From NCBI GenBank assembly GCA_038120095.1, contig JAYOKZ010000003.1, forward strand, positions 1 through 64,000: a DNA stretch of 64,000 nt, in the 5' to 3' direction. A program made the position numbers and the translations under genes. Position 1 is the first letter of the stretch. Every line of letters starts with the position of its first letter. The stretch comes from UBA2589 sp038120095 (lineage in GTDB: Bacteria; Gemmatimonadota; Gemmatimonadetes; Longimicrobiales; Gaopeijiaceae). Positions 25,481 through 34,393 of the stretch are shown here, piece after piece. Under the pieces are notes generated by a model. The model was not told where the DNA came from. It saw nothing but the letters and a program-made list of their open reading frames with translations, and did not search any database.

Positions 25481-27919
25481 ATGCGTGACATGTTGATCTA
25501 CAGTCGCCTGAGGCGCCTGGTCGTGGCCGTGGCCTTTGTGGCACCCGTACTCGCCGCACCGGTCGGTGCGCAGGAATCCACTACGCTGGACCTGCCAGGC
25601 CTGGAGCAGCCGGTCGAGATCCTCGTGGATCGGTGGGGTATCAGCCACATCTACGCGGAGACGGAGCACGATCTCTTCTTCGCGCAGGGGTGGAATGCGG
25701 CACGGGACCGCCTTTTTCAGCTTGAGCTGTGGCGCCGGCAGGCGACGGGCACCGTGGCGGAGATTCTCGGGGAGCGCGAACTCGAACGCGACATCGGCAC
25801 GCGTCTGTTCAAGTTCCGTCGGGATCTCGAACAGGAGCTGAATCACTACCACGATCGCGGCTCGCTCATCATCAATGCGTACACCGACGGGATCAACGCG
25901 TATATCGCCCAGACCGAGCTAGACCCGAGCCTGCTCACGATCGAGTTCGATCTGTTGGGGATCACGCCGGGCTACTGGACGCCGGACGTCGTGATTTCGC
26001 GACATCAGGGGCTTCTGGGGAACATCGGGGCCGAGCTGTCGACCGGTCGTCGGGTTGCGGCCATGGGTGCGGACGTCGTGAAGGAACTCTCCACGTACGG
26101 TCCCGGCGATCCGCTTCTCGAGATGGATCCGGCGATCGACGGAGCTGCGCTCTCCGAAGACATCCTCGGGATCTACAACGCCTTTCGGCAGGGCGTCCGC
26201 TTTCAGCCCGGGGACATAGTGGACTCCTCACGGCGGGGTGATTCTGACGCATTTGCCATGCTCGAGGCCGCCGCAGCCGATGCGTCGAGCGTGATCGCCT
26301 ATGACGTCGAGCAGGACATCGGGTCGAACAACTGGGTCATCGATGGATCCCGGTCGGAAAGTGGCTTCCCGATGATGGCCAATGATCCACATCGGGCTCA
26401 GGGCTCGCCTTCATTGAGGTACTGGGTCCACCTGGTCGGCCCGGGGTGGAACGTGATCGGTGGTGGGGAGCCATCGCTCCCGGGTGTGTCGATCGGGCAC
26501 AACGAGTACGGTGCGTGGGGACTGACGGTCTTTTCGACGGATGCCGAGGACCTCTACGTCTACGAGACCCACCCCTCGAACCCGAACCAGTACCGGTATC
26601 GCGGTCAGTGGGAGACCATGACGGTCATCACCGAGGAGATTCCGGTGAAGGGTCGCTCTGCTCACACTGCGGAGCTCAAGTACACGCGTCACGGGCCCGT
26701 TGTCTTCGAGGATCGGGACCGGAATCTCGCGTATGCGGTCAGGGCCGGGTGGATGGAGATCGGCGGAGCTCCCTACCTGTCATCGCTCCGGATGGATCAG
26801 GCGACCACCTGGGAGGAATTCCGCGCGGCCAATGCCTACTCGAACATTCCCGGAGAGAACATGGTGTGGGCGGGTCGTGACGGGACGATCGGCTGGCAGT
26901 CCGTGGGGATCGCTCCGGTGCGTCGTAACTGGAGTGGACTGGTGCCGGTGCCCGGTGACGGCAGGTACGAGTGGGACGGGTACCTGCCGATCATTGCGAA
27001 GCCACACGTCGTAAATCCACCGGAGGGATATTTCGCCACCGCCAACAACGACCTCATCCCTCGCGACTACGAGTACATGGATGCCGTCGGGTTCTCGTGG
27101 TCAGACCCGTACCGCTGGCTTCGGATCGTGGAGGTGCTGGGCAGCGGCACCCGACTCTCGGTCGCGGATAACATGCGACTGCAGACCGACGAGCTGTCGT
27201 TGCCGGCCCGACAGCTCGTGCCAATGCTCGAGTACCTCGATGCCTCGGGTCGTGTGGAGCAGGCTCGCCGGCATCTGCTCGACTGGGACTTCGTCATGGA
27301 CAGGAATTCGATCGCTGCGGGCATCTACGCGGCGTGGGAAGCTCAATTGCGACGCACGTTCCGCGACGCGGTCGTACCGAGGGGCGCTGACATGAACCTG
27401 TCGCTGACCAAGGTGATCGAGACGATCATGGTGCCTCCCGGGACGCTCGGGGCTGACCCGATGCGTGCTCGCGATGGTCTTCTCCTGGCGGCGCTCGAGG
27501 GCGCCGTCGAGGCTCTGGAAGAGAAACTGGGTTCTGACATGTCGGGTTGGCAGTACGGACAGGCTGACTATCACCATGCGTATCTGCGCCACCCGATGGG
27601 GACGGCGGTCGACGCGGCGACGCGCTCGCTTCTGGAGGCGGGTCCGCTCCCTCGAGGTGGTTACGGCTCGACGGTGAACCAGACGGGGAATGGTGACAAC
27701 CAGACCTCTGGAGCTTCGTTCCGGATCATCGTCGATACGGGCGACTGGGATCGTGCGGTCGGGATGAACACGCCCGGGCAGAGCGGGGATACCCGCTCCC
27801 CCTTCTACGACAACCTTTTCGAGTTCTGGGCAAACGATCAGTTCCACCCTGTCTTCTACTCGCGGGATCGGATCGAGGAGGTGACGGCGCAGCGGATCGA
27901 GCTGAAGCCCGCCGGATGA
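25481..27919 (+). CDS. penicillin-acylase-family (S45) amidase, exported
   Basis: Protein of 812 residues with a signal peptide ending near VGAQ. It is a precursor of the S45 Ntn-hydrolase family, which cleaves amide bonds of N-acylated compounds such as acyl-homoserine lactones or penicillins and is self-processed into two chains in the periplasm. The alpha chain has DRWGISHIYAET and FAQGWNAARDRLFQLELWRR. The processing site is IGSNNWVIDG, making S282 the nucleophile. The beta chain has MANDPHRAQGSPSLRYW, GVSIGHNEYGAWGLT and a late NQTGNGDNQTSG segment. The ATG at 25481 has a GAGGAA ribosome binding site. The true substrate is unknown. Confidence 0.94.
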   Translation: MRDMLIYSRLRRLVVAVAFVAPVLAAPVGAQESTTLDLPGLEQPVEILVDRWGISHIYAETEHDLFFAQGWNAARDRLFQLELWRRQATGTVAEILGERELERDIGTRLFKFRRDLEQELNHYHDRGSLIINAYTDGINAYIAQTELDPSLLTIEFDLLGITPGYWTPDVVISRHQGLLGNIGAELSTGRRVAAMGADVVKELSTYGPGDPLLEMDPAIDGAALSEDILGIYNAFRQGVRFQPGDIVDSSRRGDSDAFAMLEAAAADASSVIAYDVEQDIGSNNWVIDGSRSESGFPMMANDPHRAQGSPSLRYWVHLVGPGWNVIGGGEPSLPGVSIGHNEYGAWGLTVFSTDAEDLYVYETHPSNPNQYRYRGQWETMTVITEEIPVKGRSAHTAELKYTRHGPVVFEDRDRNLAYAVRAGWMEIGGAPYLSSLRMDQATTWEEFRAANAYSNIPGENMVWAGRDGTIGWQSVGIAPVRRNWSGLVPVPGDGRYEWDGYLPIIAKPHVVNPPEGYFATANNDLIPRDYEYMDAVGFSWSDPYRWLRIVEVLGSGTRLSVADNMRLQTDELSLPARQLVPMLEYLDASGRVEQARRHLLDWDFVMDRNSIAAGIYAAWEAQLRRTFRDAVVPRGADMNLSLTKVIETIMVPPGTLGADPMRARDGLLLAALEGAVEALEEKLGSDMSGWQYGQADYHHAYLRHPMGTAVDAATRSLLEAGPLPRGGYGSTVNQTGNGDNQTSGASFRIIVDTGDWDRAVGMNTPGQSGDTRSPFYDNLFEFWANDQFHPVFYSRDRIEEVTAQRIELKPAG

Positions 27920-27962
27920 TGTCGTCTCGCAGCCTTCTGGGCCGAGTCAGGATGGTTCGTCG

Positions 27963-28694
27963 ATGACGCAACCGCTCGGAAAGTCGAACAGGAGGTTGAT
28001 CCTCGAGGGTGGAGCGATCGTGCTTTCGATTCTGATTGCGTTCGGGATCGAGGCAGCGTGGGAGGAGCGTGGAGAGCGGGTCCGCGAGCGTGAGGCCATA
28101 CAGCAGCTGGCTGCGGAGTTCGAAGTGGTTCGAGAGCGCCTCGCCGGACTCGACTCCACATACGAATTCGGGCGATTCCGGGGCATCGCACCCTTGCGCG
28201 AGTTGCTCGGCGTCATGGGAAGCGAGGCCGGTTCCTTCAGCGATGCGCGACTCGACTCACTCGTGGCGTCATCGTTGGGGGGGATCGTACCGGATTTGCC
28301 GGAAGGAGTTCTGGCAGCACTGGTCGGCTCGGGTCAGCTGGGTCTGATTCGGTCCGACAGCCTGCGGATTTCGCTGGCTGAGTGGGCGCCACAACGAGAA
28401 ATCGTCGACCGCGACGCACGGAATCTCGGTGACTTTACGGCCGAACACCTGCTCCCCTTTCTATGGGAAAACGCCTCGGTGCGGGCTGTCGATGTCAACA
28501 CTCGGTACCACGTCGAGCTCGGCTTTGGGCCGTTCGACCGAGACCACTGGCCTCTCCTGCAGAGCCGAACGTTCGAGAACCTGATCAATGAGCGACTCAC
28601 CCTGCTCGAGGCATCCCTGCGTCGGCTGCGAACAGCCGTGACGCATGTGGAGCGAATTCAGCGGCTGCTCCAGGCGGAACTCGCAGTCACGTAG
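27963..28694 (+). CDS. membrane-anchored protein of unknown function, DUF6090-like
   Basis: Protein of 243 residues with one N-terminal transmembrane helix (GGAIVLSILIAFGIEAAW) immediately followed by a charged amphipathic region (EERGERVREREAIQQLAAEF). The remainder is helical and soluble. The pattern of a short basic start, a helix ending in a conserved aromatic and a long helical domain resembles DUF6090-type proteins common in Bacteroidota and Gemmatimonadota. This similarity is judged by eye. No catalytic motif was recognised. It begins 43 bp after the acylase gene and ends 30 bp before the convergent UvrC-like gene. Confidence 0.8.
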   Translation: MTQPLGKSNRRLILEGGAIVLSILIAFGIEAAWEERGERVREREAIQQLAAEFEVVRERLAGLDSTYEFGRFRGIAPLRELLGVMGSEAGSFSDARLDSLVASSLGGIVPDLPEGVLAALVGSGQLGLIRSDSLRISLAEWAPQREIVDRDARNLGDFTAEHLLPFLWENASVRAVDVNTRYHVELGFGPFDRDHWPLLQSRTFENLINERLTLLEASLRRLRTAVTHVERIQRLLQAELAVT

Positions 28695-28724
28695 CAGCAG
28701 GAGGTCATCGGACGCCCCACTCCC

Positions 28725-29819
28725 CTACCGGAGCAATGGGGCTCTGCGCGGATCTTTTTCTCTGAGCCACACCTCCGGCTTCACGGTCCTTTTGCGTTCT
28801 TTCGGATTGAGCCGGAACCATCGAGCGACCATCAGGATCTCGGCTGCCTCCTGGGCGGTAAGCGCGGCCGGACCTTTCTCCGACTCTCCATAGACCTCGT
28901 CGATCGCCCGGGCGACCCGGCTTCTGGAGCGTCTCGTCTTCGGCAAGCTCATATCGCGCCGAATTCGACCCCGGCGAATCAGGTACAGTCGATCGTCCCC
29001 GCCGAAGCCAGGAACCCGGTAGAGGAAGCTCAGGTTTTCAACCTTGCCTCGAAATGCGATGAGCTGATCGCGGAAATCGGTCAGACGCTCGATACGGTCG
29101 CGAAGCGTTGCGGCGTACTCGAAGTCCATGCGGGCGGCGGCGGCGTCCATCTGCCGGCGGAGCTGCGCCAGTGGTTGTTCAGCCCGGCCCTCCAGAAAGC
29201 GACGAGCCAGCATCACCGAGTCCATGTACTCCGCGGCCGATGGACGTCCGGCGCAGGGAGCAAGGCACGTGCCCACATCGGCTCTGATGCACCGCGGTGC
29301 GCGCCCTCCGCCGAACATCTCCAGCTGGTCGTTGAAGAAGACGGGGGTCGTGGCGGGGCAGTCGCGGAGGCCGAGCACCTGGGAGAGTTCACGAGCGATC
29401 TGGGCAATCGCCTTCACCCTGGGAAACGGTCCGTAGTAGGTCGATCCATCGTCGGTCACACGCGTGACCGGCAGGACTCGGGGCGCCGCCTCTGCCGTGA
29501 CCTTCACGAAGGAGTAGATCCGCTTGCGCTTGTGCCGGACGTTGAAGCGCGGCTGGAGGTCCTGAATGAGCTTCATCTCCTGGATGAGCGAAAAGAACTC
29601 GTTCGGGATGTAGTCCCACTCGATGCGTGCGGTTTCGTGGATCAGCTCCCACGCCTTCTCCCCCTTGTCGGCGCGGAAGTAGGAAAGGACCCGCGTTCGG
29701 ACATGCACCGACTTCCCGACGTACAGAAGCTCGTCGCCGGGCCCGAACATCCGGTACACGCCGGGACGGTTCTCCGCCTCTGCGCGGACATACTCTCGAA
29801 GGTTGGGGTTCGGTGGCAC
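28725..29819 (-). CDS. UvrC-like GIY-YIG nuclease lacking the C-terminal endonuclease half
   Basis: Protein of about 364 residues. A GIY-YIG nuclease domain (PGVYRM, LLYVGKSVHVRTRV, a catalytic Glu in LIQEMKLIQDLQPRFN) is followed by four cysteines (RDCP, PRCIRA, GTCLAPC) in the positions expected for the UvrC iron-sulfur cluster, and then by a UVR helical motif (RMDFEYAATLRDRIERL). The RNase H-like and helix-hairpin-helix domains of full UvrC are absent. Cho-like proteins have a similar truncated plan and make the 3' incision in nucleotide excision repair. The start is uncertain: GTG at 29819 leaves room for a divergent promoter, while an ATG at 29954 would overlap the neighbour's start. Confidence 0.87.
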   Translation of the reverse strand: MPPNPNLREYVRAEAENRPGVYRMFGPGDELLYVGKSVHVRTRVLSYFRADKGEKAWELIHETARIEWDYIPNEFFSLIQEMKLIQDLQPRFNVRHKRKRIYSFVKVTAEAAPRVLPVTRVTDDGSTYYGPFPRVKAIAQIARELSQVLGLRDCPATTPVFFNDQLEMFGGGRAPRCIRADVGTCLAPCAGRPSAAEYMDSVMLARRFLEGRAEQPLAQLRRQMDAAAARMDFEYAATLRDRIERLTDFRDQLIAFRGKVENLSFLYRVPGFGGDDRLYLIRRGRIRRDMSLPKTRRSRSRVARAIDEVYGESEKGPAALTAQEAAEILMVARWFRLNPKERKRTVKPEVWLREKDPRRAPLLR

Positions 29820-29952
29820 GGTCTTCGACGACAGGAACGAGGGTCTGGCGCTTTCGTGATTTGTTCGGGAAGATACAGAGGTCGTTCCTGCGATGCCAAA
29901 GAGTCGCGTTCGGCCATGGGTGGGCCGGTGTGACGGCTGCACAATACGAGGC

Positions 29953-31251
29953 ATGAGGATGACGGGCTCCGACAAACTGATCCGCGACCCACTCTGGGAG
30001 ACCATCCGCCTGGATCCGACGGCGGTCCGAATCGTCGATACGGCGGAGTTCCAGCGATTGCGTTATATCCGGCAGCTGGGGCTGGCTCACCTCGTGTACC
30101 CGGGAGCAACGCACACGCGCTTCGACCATGCGCTCGGCGTCTATCACCTGACGCGGACGGCACTCGGCCATCTTCGCGATCGCGGTGGTGTGCCACCGGA
30201 GGCATGGGAGGACGAAGAGTTGATCCCGTACGCCGCGCTGCTGCACGATATCGGGCATTACGCCTATTCACACGCCCTCGAAGAACTCGAGACAGAGCAC
30301 CTGCCGGCACATCATGAAGAGGTCAGTAAGCGATTCTTTGCGTCACCCTCCCTTCGCGATGCACTGGCGCCTCTCGGGCTGACCGCGCCGGAACGACTCG
30401 CCGAGCTGATCCGTGGTGAAGGGGACATTCCACTTCGTGGCCTCATCAGCGGAAGCCTCGATCTCGACAAGATGGAGTATCTCCGCCGTGACGCCCGCTT
30501 CTGTGGCGTGCCGTATGGGGAGGTGGACGTGTCGCGGCTACTTCAGGGGCTCATGCTGCTTCCCGACCCGGAGACGGGTCGCTTCGAAGTCGGGGTTCAC
30601 GAAAAGGCGATTGCTGCACTCGAGTCCCTGCTCTTCGCGAAGTATCAAATGTTCAGGAATGTCTACTGGCACCATGCCGTGCGTGCTGCGACCGGGCTGT
30701 ACAAGCGGATCGTCGAAGAGGCGGTACGCGGAGGCCTGCTCGATCCCGAGGAACTCATCGGCCCCACCGATGAAGAACTGCTCTACGAGATCGGTCGGCG
30801 AGGTCAGGAGTCCGATGACGAGGTCGGAAGCCGCATTGCCACACGATGGATTCCCGCACTTCGGCATCGAAAGCTGCCGAAGCGCGCGCTCGAGTTGACG
30901 GCCGCTGATCTGTCCGGACGTCAGGTCGAAGACTGGGCTGTGGGTGATTCTCCGTGGAAGCGAGCCGTGGAAGATGACCTCGCTCGGGAGCTGGGGCTGG
31001 AGTCCGGCGAGGTGATGATCGACTTTCCGGTGAAGCCGGCGATGTTTCAGCTGGACCTGCTTGTCGAGCGCCGCGGTGGTGCCGTTCAACGGCTTGGGCT
31101 GGACGGGGTGGCCGGCATCCTGGATCTCCCGAAGGTTGCTCGAGAGCTCTACACGACGGCCAGAGTGCTGCGCGTGTTCACCCTTGAACGCCGCGAGGTG
31201 TCCCCCGAACAGGTACTGGATCGCATCACGCGGCCGAGCGGTGCGGTTTGA
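29953..31251 (+). CDS. HD-domain phosphohydrolase, dGTPase-like
   Basis: Protein of 432 residues of the HD superfamily, SAMHD1/dNTPase-like branch. Metal-binding residues are visible as H in THTRFDHALGVYHL, the HD pair in LLHDIGHYAYSHALE, and a distal Asp in SLDLDKMEYLRRDA. Proteins of this type often hydrolyse dNTPs to nucleosides and triphosphate, but some act on other phosphoesters. The family opening DPLWETIRLDPTAVRIVDTAEFQRLRYI supports the start region; ATGs at 29953 and 29959 are both possible. It is divergent from the UvrC-like nuclease, with the PP2C gene convergent 21 bp downstream. Confidence 0.92.
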   Translation: MRMTGSDKLIRDPLWETIRLDPTAVRIVDTAEFQRLRYIRQLGLAHLVYPGATHTRFDHALGVYHLTRTALGHLRDRGGVPPEAWEDEELIPYAALLHDIGHYAYSHALEELETEHLPAHHEEVSKRFFASPSLRDALAPLGLTAPERLAELIRGEGDIPLRGLISGSLDLDKMEYLRRDARFCGVPYGEVDVSRLLQGLMLLPDPETGRFEVGVHEKAIAALESLLFAKYQMFRNVYWHHAVRAATGLYKRIVEEAVRGGLLDPEELIGPTDEELLYEIGRRGQESDDEVGSRIATRWIPALRHRKLPKRALELTAADLSGRQVEDWAVGDSPWKRAVEDDLARELGLESGEVMIDFPVKPAMFQLDLLVERRGGAVQRLGLDGVAGILDLPKVARELYTTARVLRVFTLERREVSPEQVLDRITRPSGAV

Positions 31252-31272
31252 CCGGGCGCTCGTGCCAGGCGG

Positions 31273-32046
31273 TCAGGCGTGTTCGAAGGCAACGAGCACG
31301 ACCGTGACGTTGTCGCGCCCGCCCGCGTGATTGGCTGCGTCAACCAGCTGCCGGACCGGAATCTGCGGGTCTGATCCATTGTCCAGATCAGCATCGAGAA
31401 CAATCGACAGGATGACGTCGTCCTCGACCATGCCGGTCAGGCCATCCGAGCAAAGAAGGAAGAGGTCACCAGGGGCGGCATACCCACTGAGAATCTGGGG
31501 CTGAGGTGGGCGCTCCAGTCCGAGACACTGGGTGAGGATGTGGCCGTAGGGGCTGTGACGTGCGGCCGCGCGGTTGATGCTCGCATCCCGATCGATCTGT
31601 TGCTGAAGCCATGTATCGTCTCGAGTCAGTTGATCCAGAGTCGTTCCGCGAATCCTGTAGGCCCGGGAGTCGCCTACGTGTCCGATGACCCAGGCACCCG
31701 CCGTGGGGTCCATGACCATCGCGGTCAGCGTCGTGCCCATCCCCCGCAGCTCGGGCTGCTGCTCGCCTCGCTCGAGAAGCACCGCCTGGGCGGCGAGGAT
31801 GCCATCCCGCATGACAGAGCGCGCCCAGCCGATGAATCCATCCTCTTTCCGGCCCGCAGCGCCTTCGAGGGCCTCGGCCGTGGCCGCAACGGCCAGGCCG
31901 GCAGCGACATCTCCGCCGGGATGCCCACCCATTCCATCGGCTACGACCGCGATCCCGTGGGGGGCCATGAGCAGCATCGCGTCCTCGTTGCGCTCCCTCC
32001 GGCGGCCGATATCGGAGAGTCCATGAATGAATCGGAGAGATGGCAA
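31273..32046 (-). CDS. PP2C-type serine/threonine protein phosphatase
   Basis: Protein of 257 residues that removes phosphate from Ser/Thr residues using two Mn2+ or Mg2+ ions. The motifs are complete: RRRERNEDA, VVADGMGGHPGGDVAAGLA, GMGTTLTAMV, GHVGDSRAYRIR, LCSDGLTGMV and GGRDNVTVVLV. No ATG lies in frame near the domain start. TTG at 32046 gives a normal-length N-terminus (MPSLRFIHGLSDIG), with TTG at 32070 as alternative. Longer in-frame sequence upstream has no family similarity. No kinase gene is adjacent, so its partner is unknown. Confidence 0.93.
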   Translation of the reverse strand: MPSLRFIHGLSDIGRRRERNEDAMLLMAPHGIAVVADGMGGHPGGDVAAGLAVAATAEALEGAAGRKEDGFIGWARSVMRDGILAAQAVLLERGEQQPELRGMGTTLTAMVMDPTAGAWVIGHVGDSRAYRIRGTTLDQLTRDDTWLQQQIDRDASINRAAARHSPYGHILTQCLGLERPPQPQILSGYAAPGDLFLLCSDGLTGMVEDDVILSIVLDADLDNGSDPQIPVRQLVDAANHAGGRDNVTVVLVAFEHA

Positions 32047-32424
32047 GGCAGAGTCTCGACGAGGTGCCAATGATGAACGGTCGTCTGAACGAGGAAGGTA
32101 TCCTCTGCACGCAGGCTGAGAATGGCTGGGCCATGGCACGAGGGTAATCGGAACTGCTCGTGGTGTCGGGGTTATCGAATCAGGCGTCTCTTGTGCGAGG
32201 TGTGTGCCGTGCCACGAGCCCTCTCGAATCAGGATGCGCTTGAGGGTCTCGAAACACGTCGCTGCGGTCGTTCGAGGGAGGTGTCCGCGGAGACCTTGAC
32301 AAGCAGCGTTGAGTCCTGCACCATAAACGGCTGACGATTCTACGGATTTCAAAGGTCCGTGGAGGGCTCTCCACCCGCCAGGATCGCCTTGGTGTTCGGA
32401 GCGCGCAGAGGGAGACACAACACG
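32047..32424. other. intergenic region between PP2C and sigma-factor genes
   Basis: A 378-bp spacer between two divergently oriented genes. It holds a consensus -35 box on the plus strand (see 32296) and the sigma gene's ribosome binding site (GAGGGAG near 32408-32414). A small cysteine-containing open frame at 32122-32334 was considered and not accepted. No RNA gene or strong terminator was seen. Confidence 0.6.
32296..32324 (+). promoter_or_regulatory. candidate promoter for the second sigma-factor gene
   Basis: A perfect TTGACA -35 hexamer lies at 32296-32301, about 125 bp upstream of the sigma gene start. With a 17-bp spacer the -10 would be CACCAT (weak); CATAAA is a better hexamer but needs a 20-bp spacer. 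The direction fits the downstream gene. Assignment is tentative. Confidence 0.32.
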
Positions 32425-33330
32425 ATGGCTGCCACCACCACGACGAAGCGCCGCAAGCGTCGGGGGAAGGGGAATCTCCTCGCCGGGTTCGATGCGAGCA
32501 TCGAGGAGCAGAGTGCTCTCGACCAGTATCTCCGCGACGTGAGCCGTCACGAGCTCATCACGCCCGACCGGGAGAAAGAGCTGGGAGCGCGCGCGCAGCA
32601 GGGGGATCAGGACGCGATCCAGGAACTGGCCCGCGCCAACCTGCGCTTCGTGATCAGCGTGGCGAAGAAGTACCAGAACCGGGGGGTCTCGCTCACTGAC
32701 CTGATCCAGGAGGGGAATGTCGGGCTCGTCACTGCGGCTCGGAAGTTCGATCCTGAGCAGGGTGTGAAATTCATCAGCTACGCGGTGTGGTGGATTCGCC
32801 AAGCGATTCTCGCCTCGCTCGCCAATCACGGGCGTGCGGTGCGTGTTCCGCTCAACCGGGCCAGTGACCTCGCCCGGATTTTCCGGGAGAAGGAACGTCT
32901 GAAGCAGGAGAAAGGGCGTGAGCCGACCACGGATGAACTGGCAGAGGCGACGCATCTGACGCCCGAACTCGTGGAGTCACTCCAGACGTTGAATGCGGCA
33001 GAGATTCGTCTGGATGCGCCCATCGGCGACTCTGAAGACTCTCAGTTGGTCGAGCGGTTCATCTCCGAGGAGGCAGCCGAGCCGGAAGTCGAGGTGGAAG
33101 GACGTCTGCTCACGGAAACGATCACGGAGGCTCTCGAGACGCTCGAGCCTCGCGATGCCAAGGTCCTGCGACTGTACTTCGGTCTCGAGGGCGAGCGTGA
33201 GCACACCCTCGAAGAGATCGGCAACATGCTGGGAGTGACGCGCGAGCGGATCCGTCAGCTTCGTGACCGTGCCCTTCGCCGTCTGCGTGAAGGGGGCAAG
33301 GGAGACGCTCTGGAATCGTTTGCCGCTTGA
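32425..33330 (+). CDS. RNA polymerase sigma factor, RpoD-like, without region 1.1
   Basis: Protein of 301 residues. A basic N-terminus (TKRRKRRGKG) precedes region 1.2 (SALDQYLRDVSRHELI), region 2 with the standard core-binding motif DLIQEGNVGLV and -10 recognition segment KFISYAVWWIRQAI, region 3 (PTTDELAEATHLTPELV) and region 4.2 (EHTLEEIGNMLGVTRERIRQL). It keeps the canonical region 2.2 that the other RpoD-like factor (3681-4541) has altered, so it is the better candidate for a primary-type factor of the two. Length is short, as in Bacteroidota and related phyla. The ATG at 32425 has a GAGGGAG ribosome binding site and a terminator follows the gene. Confidence 0.94.
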   Translation: MAATTTTKRRKRRGKGNLLAGFDASIEEQSALDQYLRDVSRHELITPDREKELGARAQQGDQDAIQELARANLRFVISVAKKYQNRGVSLTDLIQEGNVGLVTAARKFDPEQGVKFISYAVWWIRQAILASLANHGRAVRVPLNRASDLARIFREKERLKQEKGREPTTDELAEATHLTPELVESLQTLNAAEIRLDAPIGDSEDSQLVERFISEEAAEPEVEVEGRLLTETITEALETLEPRDAKVLRLYFGLEGEREHTLEEIGNMLGVTRERIRQLRDRALRRLREGGKGDALESFAA

Positions 33331-33365
33331 GTTCAGGGGCCCCGCCCCGGCAACGGCATGACAGG

Positions 33366-33401
33366 CCCCCGTCGGAGCGGAATGCTCTGGCGGGGGTTTT
33401 T
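33366..33401 (+). terminator. rho-independent terminator after sigma-factor gene
   Basis: Arms CCCCCGTCGGAGC and GCTCTGGCGGGGG pair over 13 positions (two G-T wobbles) around a GGAAT loop and are followed directly by TTTTT. It lies 35 bases past the sigma gene stop and just before rsgA, separating their transcripts. Confidence 0.9.
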
Positions 33402-33412
33402 CGTGCGCGCCC

Positions 33413-34336
33413 ATGACTGAGGGTCGGCAGCACCGTGGCGTAGTCCATGAGGCCGGCGGGGGCGTGTACTCTGTGGTTCTTGCTGATGGATCTCGGGTCG
33501 AAGCGTCCCTTCGCGGTCGTCTCAAGCAGGAGCAGCGCAACGGCAATCGAGTGGTGATCGGTGACGAGGTCGGGGTTCGAGTCGAATCGGATGCGGTCAC
33601 GATCGAGTCGGTGCACGCGCGACGCGCAGAGCTGATTCGTCGGGGCCGGGGTCGCGCGCCAAGAATACTGGCCGCCAACCTGGATCGGGTGTTCGTCGTC
33701 ATCTCTCTTCGTGAGCCGCGTGGGTCCCTGCAGTTGGTAGACCGGATGCTGGTCCTCGTCGAAGCGAGCGGCATGGACCCGGTCCTCGTCCTGAACAAGG
33801 CCGATCTGGAGGGTACCCTTTCCACGCAGGAAGCGTGGGCGACACTCTATCGGTCGATCGGGTATACGGTGCTCGTGACGAGTGCCACGGGCGGTCAGGG
33901 CGTCCCCGAACTTCACGAACGCCTTTGCAGCGGAATCTCGGCGCTCATCGGTCCGTCCGGTGCGGGCAAGTCGACATTACTGAATGCCGTCGACCCCGGT
34001 CTCGACCTTCGTACCGGGCTTCTGTCACGGAAGACCCGAACTGGGCGACATACGACGGTCGGGTCCCGCCTGATTCCGCTTGACTGCGGGGGCAGCGTCG
34101 CGGACACGCCCGGCTTCGGAGACGTCGCTCTGTGGTCGGTCGAGCCGGGGGCGATCGCCTCGTGCTTTCCCGAATTCGAGGAGCCGGCGGGCGGTTGTCG
34201 GTTCCGCGAGTGCACCCATGTCCACGAGCCGGGGTGCACCGTACGCGACGCGGTGGAGGACGGAGTCATCGCACCGTCGCGTTACGAAAACTACGTCCGC
34301 CTTCGGCAGGAAGCGGAGGCACAGCAACCGTTCTAA
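33413..34336 (+). CDS. rsgA: ribosome small subunit-dependent GTPase A
   Basis: Protein of 307 residues, a circularly permuted GTPase that helps late maturation of the 30S ribosomal subunit. The N-terminal OB fold (residues about 5-75) is followed by G4 (LNKADL), G1 (GPSGAGKSTLLNAVDP), switch region TGRHTT, G3 (DTPGFG) and a C-terminal zinc site (CRFRECTHVHEPGC). Motif order is diagnostic. The gene begins 12 bp after the terminator of the sigma gene, so it needs its own promoter, which must lie within or before the terminator region, or else readthrough. Confidence 0.95.
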   Translation: MTEGRQHRGVVHEAGGGVYSVVLADGSRVEASLRGRLKQEQRNGNRVVIGDEVGVRVESDAVTIESVHARRAELIRRGRGRAPRILAANLDRVFVVISLREPRGSLQLVDRMLVLVEASGMDPVLVLNKADLEGTLSTQEAWATLYRSIGYTVLVTSATGGQGVPELHERLCSGISALIGPSGAGKSTLLNAVDPGLDLRTGLLSRKTRTGRHTTVGSRLIPLDCGGSVADTPGFGDVALWSVEPGAIASCFPEFEEPAGGCRFRECTHVHEPGCTVRDAVEDGVIAPSRYENYVRLRQEAEAQQPF

Positions 34337-34393
34337 GAGAGGCACCGAGCGCTGATTTGCTTCGATGTCGCGTGCCCGGGGGTCACGCCCGGG

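Noticed and set aside
32122..32334. 70-codon frame with several cysteines upstream of the sigma gene
   Set aside because: No ribosome binding site, no conserved zinc-finger spacing and it overlaps the promoter region; probably chance.
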